Shown: piece by piece, positions 1-7,014 of the stretch | Numbering within the stretch: position 1 is the stretch's first letter | How the letters are laid out: each line of letters begins with the position of its first letter | Assembly (NCBI GenBank): GCA_021160785.1 | Contig: JAGHBX010000387.1 | Location: 1 to 7,639 of the forward strand | Length of the DNA: 7,639 nucleotides | Source of the DNA: Planctomycetota bacterium | GTDB lineage: Bacteria; Planctomycetota; Phycisphaerae; Sedimentisphaerales; Anaerohalosphaeraceae | Direction of reading: 5' to 3' | Translations under genes and position numbers: made by a program | Notes under the pieces: model-generated | Database searches by the model: none | Told to the model about the DNA's origin: nothing | Seen by the model: only the letters and a program-made list of their open reading frames with translations

Positions 1-2
1 AT

Positions 3-845
3 ATAGGCGCTGATGAAGTGCCTTATGCCGGTGATTCCGAGCCGGATGACGATGTCGACGTTGCCGATTTTGCCGCGTTTGCGCCGTGGTGGATGCAAAC
101 AGGATGCGATGCGGCAAACGCCTTCTGCAACGGTGCGGATATTGTCCCAGATGGTTCGATCGGACCGCCGGACCTTATGATGCTGACAGCCAACTGGCTC
201 AATGGCTTCCCACTCGATCAGCCTTTTGGGTACTGGCGCTTTGATGAAACGGCCGGCAGTCTCGCGCCGGATGTAGCGCCACACGCCCTGCATGGCACAC
301 TGACAAATATGGATGACACCGATTGGGTCCTGAGCAAGGCCGGCAATGGCAATGCGCTTGAGTTTGACGGGGTCAATGACTATGTTGAGATCACCGGATT
401 TAGCGGTGTGTTGGGTGGTCAGTCGCGGACTGTTTGTGCGTGGATCAGGACGAATACGCCGGGGGGCGTTATTATTGCATGGGGGTATGCTGCGGCGGGC
501 AATCGGTGGACGATGACTGTGGATTCGGTGGGCCATCTCTTGCTGGGAGTCGGCGGCGGCGCCATTGTGGGTTCGACACCGGTTAGCGACGGCGATTGGC
601 ATCATGTAGCGATAGTCCTGGAAAATGACGGCAGCCCGAATATCAATGAGGTGAAACTGTACGTCGACGGCCTGCCGGATGCGCCGAGTTGGAATGGATC
701 GGATCGCGATATCAACACGCAGGCGGAGGGCGATGTGACCATCGGGCAATACCTTGGCGCCAGCTTTTTTGAAGGGACAATCGATGAGGTGCGGATATAT
801 GATCGGGCATTGACCGCCGAAGAAATCGCCGCCCTCGCCCCGTAG
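3..845 (+). CDS. C-terminal part of a secreted protein: dockerin-like segment plus LamG domain (5'-partial)
   Basis: The frame is open to the left edge, so this is a C-terminal fragment of 280 visible residues; the GTG at 18 is only an internal codon. Numbering from the first codon (bases 3-5), the piece opens with IGADEV, which resembles the end of planctomycete parallel beta-helix ('choice-of-anchor Q'-type) domains; that part is inference. Residues 10-69 are a dockerin-like tandem with two Asp-rich calcium-loop-like stretches (GDSEPDDDVDVADF and ADIVPDGSIGPPDL), each followed by a hydrophobic helix ending in WW or NWL. Residues about 74-278 form a LamG/concanavalin-A-like jelly roll: GYWRFDE, LEFDGVNDYVEI, DGDWHHVAIV, KLYVDGL and the closing GTIDEVRIYDRALTAEEI are the family's usual landmarks. 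Such domains bind carbohydrate or mediate adhesion in secreted proteins. No catalytic domain is visible, so the substrate is unknown. The gene ends at TAG 843-845. Confidence 0.9.
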   Translation: MGADEVPYAGDSEPDDDVDVADFAAFAPWWMQTGCDAANAFCNGADIVPDGSIGPPDLMMLTANWLNGFPLDQPFGYWRFDETAGSLAPDVAPHALHGTLTNMDDTDWVLSKAGNGNALEFDGVNDYVEITGFSGVLGGQSRTVCAWIRTNTPGGVIIAWGYAAAGNRWTMTVDSVGHLLLGVGGGAIVGSTPVSDGDWHHVAIVLENDGSPNINEVKLYVDGLPDAPSWNGSDRDINTQAEGDVTIGQYLGASFFEGTIDEVRIYDRALTAEEIAALAP

Positions 846-893
846 GGGCAACCCCATGTGGTCGTATGTGTTATGCCTGAAATGGGTGGTGAG

Positions 894-911
894 CCTTTTG
901 CGAAGCAAAGG
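894..911 (+). other. Weak hairpin downstream of the LamG gene
   Basis: CCTTTTGC, loop GAA, GCAAAGG gives a 7-bp stem with one extra T in the left arm. It sits about 50 bases after the stop codon of the secreted-protein gene. There is no T-run behind it, so it is not a standard intrinsic terminator. An overlapping AGCC/GGCT pairing (892-895 with 915-918) could extend it. It may be an RNA 3'-end structure. Confidence 0.25.
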
Positions 912-987
912 GATGGCTTATTGCAGCCTAAACCCTTGAAAACACTGCACTTACATGCAAATCGCCGGCAAAGGCTTCACCGCAGGT

Positions 988-1006
988 CCAGATATGCCGT
1001 ATCTGG
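988..1006 (+). terminator. Possible 3'-end hairpin before the glycosyltransferase promoter
   Basis: A perfect inverted repeat, CCAGATA, loop TGCCG, TATCTGG, makes a 7-bp stem. A T-rich stretch (1024-1049, with runs of five T) follows only about 20 bases later, so termination activity is uncertain. It lies upstream of the TTGACA promoter and would therefore belong to the transcript of the preceding secreted-protein gene. The rest of 846-1049 shows no gene and no riboswitch that I recognise. Confidence 0.3.
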
Positions 1007-1049
1007 CGACATAGGCGACCTTGCTCTTTCTGTTATTTTTGGTTTTTGC

Positions 1050-1078
1050 TTGACAGTATGATTCTTTGCTCCTAAAAT
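1050..1078 (+). promoter_or_regulatory. Sigma-70 type promoter for the glycosyltransferase gene
   Basis: The -35 TTGACA (1050-1055) is a perfect consensus match. A 17-base spacer leads to -10 TAAAAT (1073-1078), with five of six bases matching. The expected transcription start is near 1085, giving a leader of about 45 bases. A Shine-Dalgarno GGAGG at 1117-1121 is 8 bases from the ATG at 1130. No operator-like repeat overlaps it, which suggests constitutive expression. Confidence 0.75.
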
Positions 1079-1129
1079 TGAGAATGATCCGGCTACTACT
1101 GTTGATTAAGCGGCACGGAGGCAAATACT

Positions 1130-3496
1130 ATGGCAAGAACCCCAGTCAGAAAAGTGGCCTTTGTTTCTTCCTACTTGCCCAGGCAATGCGGAATCGCTAC
1201 GTTTACTTCCAACATGATCAACAACATCGGTCCCGCAGCGGGCAAGGGCTTTGAGCCTCTTGTCGTGGCGATGCAATCCAGCGCCAACCATCAATATCGG
1301 GATCCTGTCAAGTTCGAGGTGCGGCGAAACGTCAAAAACGACTATGTCAGCGCCGCCGATTATATCAATTTCAGCCACGTTGACGTTGTCAGCGTGCAGC
1401 ACGAATTCGGGCTCTTCGGCGGCGAAGCCGGCTCGCATCTCAACCTGATGCTGCGACGGATCAACGCTCCCATTATTACAACGCTGCACACGGTTCTGGA
1501 GGAACCCGAACCACACTACTACAGGGAAACCGTCGCGGTCTGCGAATTGTCTCACAAAGTCATCGTCATGAACGAGCGCGGCGTGGGTATGCTGCGCGAA
1601 ATTTACGGTGTGCCGGCCGGCAAGATACAATTGATTCCACACGGCATACCGGATTTGCCTTTTGTCGACAGCAATTACTACAAACACAAGTTCGGCATGG
1701 AAGGCAGACGCACAATCCTCAGTTTCGGTCTGCTGGGCAAGAGCAAGGGAATTGAAACCATGCTCAAAGCGCTGCCCGCCATCGTCGCAGCCGACCCCAC
1801 CGTCCTGTATATCATATTAGGCGCCACACATCCGGACGTCATCAAGCACGAGGGCGAGGCCTATCGCTTCAGTCTCAAGCACATGGTCAAGGACCTCGGA
1901 ATCGGCGACAATGTCATATTCCACAACCGATTTGTCAATGATGAAGAGTTGAACAATTTCCTTTGCGCGGCGGACATCTACGTAACACCGTATATCAACC
2001 GTGAACAATTGACCAGCGGTACGCTTGCCTTCGCGGTGGGCACGGGCAAGGCCGTCGTCTCCACGCCGTACTGGGCGGCCGAGGAATTATTAGCCGACGG
2101 CAGAGGCAAACTCGTTGAGTTCAATGATCCGGCGCAGATGAGCCAGGCCGTTATAGAACTGCTCAAGGATGACAAGCAGTTTTACACGCTGAGACGAAAA
2201 GCCTACGATTACGGCCGAAATATAACCTGGCCCGTCATAGCAAAGGCTTACTGGAAGCTGTTCAGTGCCCGACGACTGCCCATTCGCGTTCCGGTCAGGA
2301 CGGTGACGACAGCCGAAGAAGCGATCTCGATCCTGGAAGTGCCCGAACCCCCCCTGGACCACCTGCGGAGACTGACCGACGATACGGGCCTGATCCAGCA
2401 TGCAAAATTCACCATCCCCAACAGGAACCACGGTTACTGCACGGATGACAACGCCAGAGGCGTCGTGGCGATGACCAAGTACTATGCCCAGTATGCCGAA
2501 CCCGACGCCCTGCGCCTGTTTGACGTATACCTGTCATTTATCTATCACGCCCAGAAAGGCGACGGCACGTTTAGAAATCTCATGACCTTCGACAGGCAGT
2601 GGATCGCCGACGAGCCCGAACATGACGCGTTAGGCCGATCGCTTTGGGCGTTCGGCAGCGTGATGGCCAGACCTCCCCAGCCACGGTATCTGCCCATCAT
2701 CAAGGATTGCTTCGACAAGTCGGTGCGGCACGTGCCCTCAATATCTTTGCGGGGCAAGGCATACGCCATCTTCGGAATGGCCGACTATCTCAAGCAGTTT
2801 CCCGGCGCAAGCGATATCAAGCGATATCTGGCAATTGCCGCCGACGACCTGGTGAAACAGTACGCGACTTGCAGCAAAGACGACTGGCAGTGGTTTGAAG
2901 ACTTTCTCTCTTACGATAATGCGGTCCTGTGCCATGCCTTATATGTTGCGGCGATAGCTGCGGAGGAACAGAAGTATTTCGACGTTGCCGAAAAAACGAC
3001 CGCGTTTCTGCTGGAGAACACTTTTGCCGACAATCACTTCAGCTTCGTGGGTTGTGACGGCTGGTATCAGCGGGGGAAAAAGCGGGCGCAGTTCGACCAG
3101 CAGCCGATCGAAGTGGCAAGTACCGTCATGATGCTCCGGGCCGCCTATGAGGCGACGGACAATCGCGATTTCCTGCGGCTGCAGAAGAAGGCTTTCGATT
3201 GGTTCCTTGGCGAAAACGACCTGCACACGCCGGTCTACGATTTCAAGACCAAAGGCTGCTCCGACGGGCTTGAGCAAAGCGGATTGAACCTCAACCAGGG
3301 TGCCGAAAGCATGCTCAGCTTCCTGCTGAGTCTGCTGTGCATCGTCGAAAGCTATGCCGGCGGCGCGGATCTGCGAGAGGAAAAAAAAACTCTTGAGGAC
3401 GAATCGTCGATAAACCGTATGGTTCAGGCCGCGATCAAGGACATCACCGCAAGGAGCAAAACCGGCGGCAAACCGGTCATCAAGGAAATCCGCTGA
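1130..3496 (+). CDS. GT4-like glycosyltransferase with C-terminal alpha/alpha-barrel-like domain
   Basis: The 788-residue protein starts at ATG 1130 behind GGAGG. Residues 1-380 are a GT-B fold retaining glycosyltransferase: KVAFVSSYLPRQCGIATFT (8-26) is the N-terminal acceptor-side loop, QHEFGLFGG (90-98) and HGIPD (171-175) follow, and SFGLLGKSKGIE (198-209) is the donor-site Lys loop. The usual EX7E motif appears as EQLTSGTLA (292-300): the first Glu is kept and the second position is Ala. Residues about 405-740 form a second domain with conserved-looking blocks (LTDDTGLIQHA, GYCTDDNAR, DEPEHDALGRSLWAFG, DDWQWFEDFLSYDNA, AQFDQQPIEVAS, NLNQGAESMLSFLLSLL). This suggests an alpha-helical (alpha/alpha) toroid like those of some glycoside hydrolases or epimerases. 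There is no signal peptide or membrane segment, so it should be cytoplasmic. From memory, proteins of this architecture occur near GH130 mannoside phosphorylases, so a mannosyl-type activity is a guess; donor and acceptor are not determinable. The last about 45 residues are charged and probably disordered. Confidence 0.93.
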   Translation: MARTPVRKVAFVSSYLPRQCGIATFTSNMINNIGPAAGKGFEPLVVAMQSSANHQYRDPVKFEVRRNVKNDYVSAADYINFSHVDVVSVQHEFGLFGGEAGSHLNLMLRRINAPIITTLHTVLEEPEPHYYRETVAVCELSHKVIVMNERGVGMLREIYGVPAGKIQLIPHGIPDLPFVDSNYYKHKFGMEGRRTILSFGLLGKSKGIETMLKALPAIVAADPTVLYIILGATHPDVIKHEGEAYRFSLKHMVKDLGIGDNVIFHNRFVNDEELNNFLCAADIYVTPYINREQLTSGTLAFAVGTGKAVVSTPYWAAEELLADGRGKLVEFNDPAQMSQAVIELLKDDKQFYTLRRKAYDYGRNITWPVIAKAYWKLFSARRLPIRVPVRTVTTAEEAISILEVPEPPLDHLRRLTDDTGLIQHAKFTIPNRNHGYCTDDNARGVVAMTKYYAQYAEPDALRLFDVYLSFIYHAQKGDGTFRNLMTFDRQWIADEPEHDALGRSLWAFGSVMARPPQPRYLPIIKDCFDKSVRHVPSISLRGKAYAIFGMADYLKQFPGASDIKRYLAIAADDLVKQYATCSKDDWQWFEDFLSYDNAVLCHALYVAAIAAEEQKYFDVAEKTTAFLLENTFADNHFSFVGCDGWYQRGKKRAQFDQQPIEVASTVMMLRAAYEATDNRDFLRLQKKAFDWFLGENDLHTPVYDFKTKGCSDGLEQSGLNLNQGAESMLSFLLSLLCIVESYAGGADLREEKKTLEDESSINRMVQAAIKDITARSKTGGKPVIKEIR

Positions 3497-3538
3497 GGCC
3501 TGGGCCTGTTTGGGGGTGTTTTTTGGGGCAAGATGCAG

Positions 3539-4306
3539 ATGAAAATCGCCACCTTCAACGCTAATTCCATACGAAGCCGCATGCCGATATTGCTTGATTG
3601 GCTTGGTAAGAATGAGCCCGACGTGCTGTGTGTGCAGGAGACGAAGGTTCAGGACCATGATTTTCCCACTGATGCGTTTGAGGGGTCGGGGTATGAGGTT
3701 GTGTTCAAGGGGCAGAAGAAGTACAACGGCGTAGCGATCTTCAGCAGGAGCAAAATCAACGACGTCAGCACCGAAATGGACGATGCCGGCGATGAGCAGG
3801 CGCGGTTCATAAAGGCGGTGGTCAATAAGATAACCATTGTCAATACGTATGTGCCGCAGGGTTTTGAGCGAGATAGCGAGAAGTTTGCGTACAAACTGGA
3901 CTGGCTGGCCAGGCTCAAGCGTTATTTCGAGAGCAATTTCACTCCCGACAGACCCATCATCTGGGTCGGCGACTTTAACTGTGCGATGGATGCACGGGAC
4001 GTGCACGACGCCGAGCGGCTGTGGGGGCATGTCTGCTACTGCCAGGAGGTCCAGGACGCAATCGGCAAGATCGCCAAGTGGGGCTTTACCGATGTCTTCC
4101 GGATGCACAACCAGGAGGACAAGCAGTACACGTTCTGGGACTATCGCCAGATGAGCTTCCGCCGAAACAGCGGCTGGCGGCTGGACTACATCATGGCAAC
4201 AGCGCCGATGGCCAATAAATGCAAAACATGCCAAATCGACAAGGAACCGCGAGGCCTGGAAAAACCAAGCGACCACACCTTCCTGACCGCCGAGTTCGAG
4301 GGATGA
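3539..4306 (+). CDS. xth: Exodeoxyribonuclease III (AP endonuclease, EEP superfamily)
   Basis: This is a Mg-dependent 3'-5' exonuclease and AP endonuclease of base-excision repair, acting in the cytoplasm. An in-frame ATG also occurs at 3533. I chose 3539 because MKIATFN is the canonical ExoIII start, because it places the catalytic residues at N7 and E34 as in E. coli XthA, and because the purine-rich GGGG (3525-3528) is then 10 rather than 4 bases away. Visible motifs with this numbering: FNANSIRSR (N7), VQETK (E34), YNGVAIFS, NTYVPQG (Tyr104), GDFN (D145, N147), RLDYIMA (D216) and SDHTFL (D245-H246). All catalytic positions are present. The 255-residue length is normal for the family. It follows the glycosyltransferase by about 40 bases with no convincing terminator between them (only AGGCC-TG-GGCCT at 3496-3507), so it could be co-transcribed, although the functions are unrelated. 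Confidence 0.96.
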   Translation: MKIATFNANSIRSRMPILLDWLGKNEPDVLCVQETKVQDHDFPTDAFEGSGYEVVFKGQKKYNGVAIFSRSKINDVSTEMDDAGDEQARFIKAVVNKITIVNTYVPQGFERDSEKFAYKLDWLARLKRYFESNFTPDRPIIWVGDFNCAMDARDVHDAERLWGHVCYCQEVQDAIGKIAKWGFTDVFRMHNQEDKQYTFWDYRQMSFRRNSGWRLDYIMATAPMANKCKTCQIDKEPRGLEKPSDHTFLTAEFEG

Positions 4307-4387
4307 GAGCAAGCCCATCAACAAGAACAGCAATAAACGACATAGCAAAAGCAATTATCAACAACAAGTAATCCAACACTCTCCGCC

Positions 4388-4417
4388 CGTCATCCCAAGC
4401 GAAGCGAAGCCGGGACT
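4388..4417. repeat. Short hairpin repeat (REP-like) between convergent genes
   Basis: The segment begins CGTCATCCC, continues with the iterated GCGAAGCGAAGC, and closes with CGGGACTT. TCCC (4393-4396) can pair with GGGA (4412-4415). It resembles a dispersed intergenic element (GTCATCCCGAGCGAAGCGA-type) that I recall from several bacterial phyla; this is unverified. It ends next to the stop codon of the minus-strand R-M gene and may serve as a bidirectional 3' end. The remainder of 4307-4387 is A-rich and featureless. Confidence 0.4.
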
Positions 4418-6913
4418 TCACTTATAGGGCCCCAGGAATTTGTCTCCGTCAAAGTGAATCAGGTGTGTTGGGGATTCTGCCACCCACACTTCGGTCTCCC
4501 AACTAATCTCCGGAATATATTTCGCCATGACCTGACGATTCGGAAACGCAGTAACGAACACAAGACCCGCCCTGGTGTTTTCAAACAAATCCAGAAGCTC
4601 CTCATGCCTTTTTGCATCGACCGGCCCATGACTTGTTACAGCTTCGATCAAGAGCAACCAGTTTTTCTTGCGATAATACAGCACCACGTCAGGAAACTTT
4701 CCGTGGCTATCAAACTTGAGTCCCAGTTCTGCAAAAGCATCCTTCTCAAAATGCTCAAGCTTAGCGCCCGTGTCGCCAACGTATAAGACTTCCGCTCCAG
4801 GTGCAAACTTTGGCCCAAAACTCTCAATTATCTCTCTGATCAATATACTATGTTTTCCCGCACTCAAGTATATCTGCTTTGCTCCGTTTACTGCCAGTGG
4901 AACCATGTGCATCTTCCGTTCTTTGGCGTATCGCTTGGCAAGCGATTGCTTTTTTTTCAGGTACTTCTCGATATTTCTATTCCAGGCAGGCGATCCGAAA
5001 CTCCTTATCAGTCTCAGGGCCTCAGGTGTAATTTGATATACAAATTTCGGGCTGTTCACTTCTCGCCCCGGTCCATCTGGATTTGGCACGGCAATCCCGG
5101 CACTTACAAATTGATGCATTGTCTGACGTCTCACGGTTTCCCGCGTATTCGGCGCATAGTTCTTGCCATAGTACTCTCGCGCATATTCCATTATAGGAGT
5201 TATGCCCATCAGCGGCTGTTTGGCGTTCCTCCATTTTCGCTCTGGCTTCATATCCACAAGCGCCAGTAGCGTCAACGCCGACCGCTCGTTTTGCTGCCCT
5301 TTCGGCATATCAATGGCAATCAATACCTGCAGGGCTTCCTCGATTTTCTTCTTCAACTTAACCGGATTCACTGCTTCCTCCTTCGAGATAAACTTCTCAA
5401 TTGCCGCTTCCACTAATGCATCTATCTCCTCCTGTTCATAGACGCCTTCCCTCCTCACATTGCCCCAGGACCGCAGTGTATTGATATCGGGATAATGAAG
5501 TTGCCTGAGGTCAGTCGCATTCACTTGAGTATGCCCGGAAAACTGCCGAAAGTAGAGGTCAACAAGCGTTGAATTTAGATAGATTGCCAAGCCTCGCGCC
5601 ACAACATCCTCAAGTCCGGCCTTTCTCCTGTGGAAAACATTCACATGATTTTCAAAACCAACATTTTCACACTCATATTCCTGCGGATTGTAAACTGCTG
5701 CCACTATTCGCCGACGTTCTTCCTTCGCGCTCAACCGTCGAGTCAGGGTGTACCATCCCCCAGGAAATAGCCATCGCCGAGTTACATCGTTTTCAACTAT
5801 GCTGTCAGGCTTCTTGTACTCAGGCCTTGGCCACGAGATATTTCCTTCATGGAAATGGACCGGGTAGATTAAGGGGCAAGTACCCTTTCTCCCATCTTTC
5901 TCTATATGCTCCTTCAACCGAAAATCCACGACAGGGCCTGTGGATACTTCCACCTCCAGGTCCGCAAGCGTGGAAGTAAAGACACTTATTGCATTGACAA
6001 CTCTTTCATCAAATTCACTTGTGGCAATGTGAATGAACCTGTCTCGATCCTTCGGCCTCACCACCTTTTCAAACGCAACAACTCTCTCCGTTACTTCGCT
6101 GAATGTCGCATCCGTACTTGAGGATATCTTCACGCTGTCTTTCTGTGCCATTTTCGTAGCGTGTATGATTACATTTTCTTGAAGAACACTATCTTCTTTG
6201 AAAGCATGTGTACGCGAATCAAAAACATGTATCTGCTCTATCGAAACTTGATCGAGTAAAAGCTTACGAAAGCTCTTGAAGTAGACTCCATTGCAGAAAC
6301 TTCGTGGTATGATCGCAACAAGCTCGCCCTCTGGTGCAAGCAGCCTGATCGCCAAACCCACAAATGCGCTGTACAGATTATTGCACTCCATGTCTATTTG
6401 CCGCAACAGTGCCCGCTGCATTGAAGAACTTGACAGCTTTTTGTAAGGCGGATTCATTATGCAGTGTGTGTACCCGCCCTGTAGGTCATCTGAATACCCC
6501 AGTTCATTCTCCAACGTGGCAACCGCATATCTAATAAAGTCGCCCTCGACAACCTTCCAATCGAATTTCGTCCCCCTTTCCGATGCCAATGGCGCCCAAA
6601 GCGCAAGATTCCTTTCCAGAAGGGGTGTCAATGCCGGGTCAAGCTCAAAGGCCTCAGCGGTTACTTCGCCACGGAACGAACTCTCTCCTAATATGCAATG
6701 CAGGAACGCAGACGTCAAACTCCCCACTCCGGCGCCGGGATCCAGCAATCGAACATGTCTTCCGTCCCTGTTCTCAAACAAAGACGCAATAAACGAACAC
6801 ACAGACGGCGGAGTCATGAATTGCCCAAACACAGATTTCGCCCTTGGGTCCAGCACCGCATTTGCCCGCAATCTCGACAGGTCAACTTGCTCAATAATGT
6901 CTAAACTGTTCAC
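4418..6913 (-). CDS. Single-chain restriction-modification enzyme: N6-adenine methyltransferase fused to BsuBI/PstI-type endonuclease
   Basis: 831 residues. The start is GTG 6913-6911, with GGAAG (6926-6922) 8 bases upstream; an in-frame stop lies at 6955-6953 and no better start intervenes. Residues 1-510 are a gamma-type adenine methyltransferase: motif X GQFMTPPSVCSFIASLF (30-46), SAM-binding motif I LLDPGAGVGSLTSAF (56-70), motif II FELD (89-92), motif III EGDF (123-126) and catalytic motif IV NPPY (154-157). A target-recognition part contains YPVHFHEGNISWP and GHTQVNATDLRQLHYP. Residues about 511-831 match R.BsuBI/R.PstI (PD-(D/E)XK class): PLMGITPIM (567-575), YAPNTRETVRRQTMHQF (586-602), YVGDTG (711-716), then PD (741-742) and EAV (757-759). 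The usual Lys of E-x-K is Val759; K768 might substitute. The lengths fit separate M.PstI (507) and R.PstI (326) joined end to end, so CTGCAG recognition with A methylation is inferred. No separate specificity or controller gene is visible. Its sequence is more AT-rich than the upstream genes. Confidence 0.94.
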   Translation of the reverse strand: MNSLDIIEQVDLSRLRANAVLDPRAKSVFGQFMTPPSVCSFIASLFENRDGRHVRLLDPGAGVGSLTSAFLHCILGESSFRGEVTAEAFELDPALTPLLERNLALWAPLASERGTKFDWKVVEGDFIRYAVATLENELGYSDDLQGGYTHCIMNPPYKKLSSSSMQRALLRQIDMECNNLYSAFVGLAIRLLAPEGELVAIIPRSFCNGVYFKSFRKLLLDQVSIEQIHVFDSRTHAFKEDSVLQENVIIHATKMAQKDSVKISSSTDATFSEVTERVVAFEKVVRPKDRDRFIHIATSEFDERVVNAISVFTSTLADLEVEVSTGPVVDFRLKEHIEKDGRKGTCPLIYPVHFHEGNISWPRPEYKKPDSIVENDVTRRWLFPGGWYTLTRRLSAKEERRRIVAAVYNPQEYECENVGFENHVNVFHRRKAGLEDVVARGLAIYLNSTLVDLYFRQFSGHTQVNATDLRQLHYPDINTLRSWGNVRREGVYEQEEIDALVEAAIEKFISKEEAVNPVKLKKKIEEALQVLIAIDMPKGQQNERSALTLLALVDMKPERKWRNAKQPLMGITPIMEYAREYYGKNYAPNTRETVRRQTMHQFVSAGIAVPNPDGPGREVNSPKFVYQITPEALRLIRSFGSPAWNRNIEKYLKKKQSLAKRYAKERKMHMVPLAVNGAKQIYLSAGKHSILIREIIESFGPKFAPGAEVLYVGDTGAKLEHFEKDAFAELGLKFDSHGKFPDVVLYYRKKNWLLLIEAVTSHGPVDAKRHEELLDLFENTRAGLVFVTAFPNRQVMAKYIPEISWETEVWVAESPTHLIHFDGDKFLGPYK

Positions 6914-6935
6914 AGCATGTTCTTCCGTAATATGT

Positions 6936-6954
6936 AGCTTGACTAATATAAGCT
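6936..6954. promoter_or_regulatory. Inverted repeat and proximal promoter candidate of the R-M gene
   Basis: AGCTT (6936-6940), nine bases, then AAGCT (6950-6954) form an inverted repeat just upstream of the R-M start. On the minus strand it overlaps TATATT (6950-6945), a possible -10 with a very weak -35 TTTTCT (6973-6968) at 17 bases. That would give a leader of about 25 bases. An autoregulatory operator is conceivable, but the arms are only 5 bp. Confidence 0.3.
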
Positions 6955-6985
6955 ATTGCTGCGTATAAGAAAAGCGAGATCATCC

Positions 6986-7008
6986 GACGCAGACCTCAGC
7001 CTGCGGTC
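6986..7008. repeat. Imperfect palindrome upstream of the R-M gene
   Basis: GACGCAG (6986-6992), loop ACCTCAGC, CTGCGGTC (7001-7008) forms a 7-bp stem with one bulged base. It lies 73-95 bases upstream of the R-M start. If the distal promoter at 7015-7044 is used, it is at the very 5' end of the transcript. It may be a REP-like dispersed element or a leader hairpin. Confidence 0.4.
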
Positions 7009-7014
7009 ACCTTA

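Noticed and set aside
955..1014. 19-codon frame MQIAGKGFTAGPDMPYLAT before the glycosyltransferase promoter
   Set aside because: No Shine-Dalgarno precedes it and it ends upstream of the promoter, so it is not an attenuator leader for that gene.
891..1020. Possible riboswitch (several small stems and AAAGG/CCGGC motifs)
   Set aside because: I could not fit it to the c-di-GMP or other riboswitch consensus, and it lies upstream of the likely transcription start at about 1085.
1106..1687. 193-codon minus-strand frame
   Set aside because: Antisense to the conserved N-terminal glycosyltransferase domain, without a recognisable product.
2939..4354. 471-codon open frame on the minus strand
   Set aside because: It runs antisense through the glycosyltransferase C-terminus and all of exodeoxyribonuclease III, both of which have clear conserved motifs on the + strand. 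It is a shadow of their codon bias.
4191..4421. 76-codon minus-strand frame overlapping the R-M stop (GTGA), with a hydrophobic stretch
   Set aside because: The GTGA overlap looks operon-like, but most of the frame is antisense to the conserved end of exodeoxyribonuclease III and there is no recognisable domain or convincing ribosome site.
6459..6968. 169-codon + strand frame opposite the R-M N-terminus
   Set aside because: Antisense to methyltransferase motifs X, I and IV, which are unambiguous on the minus strand.
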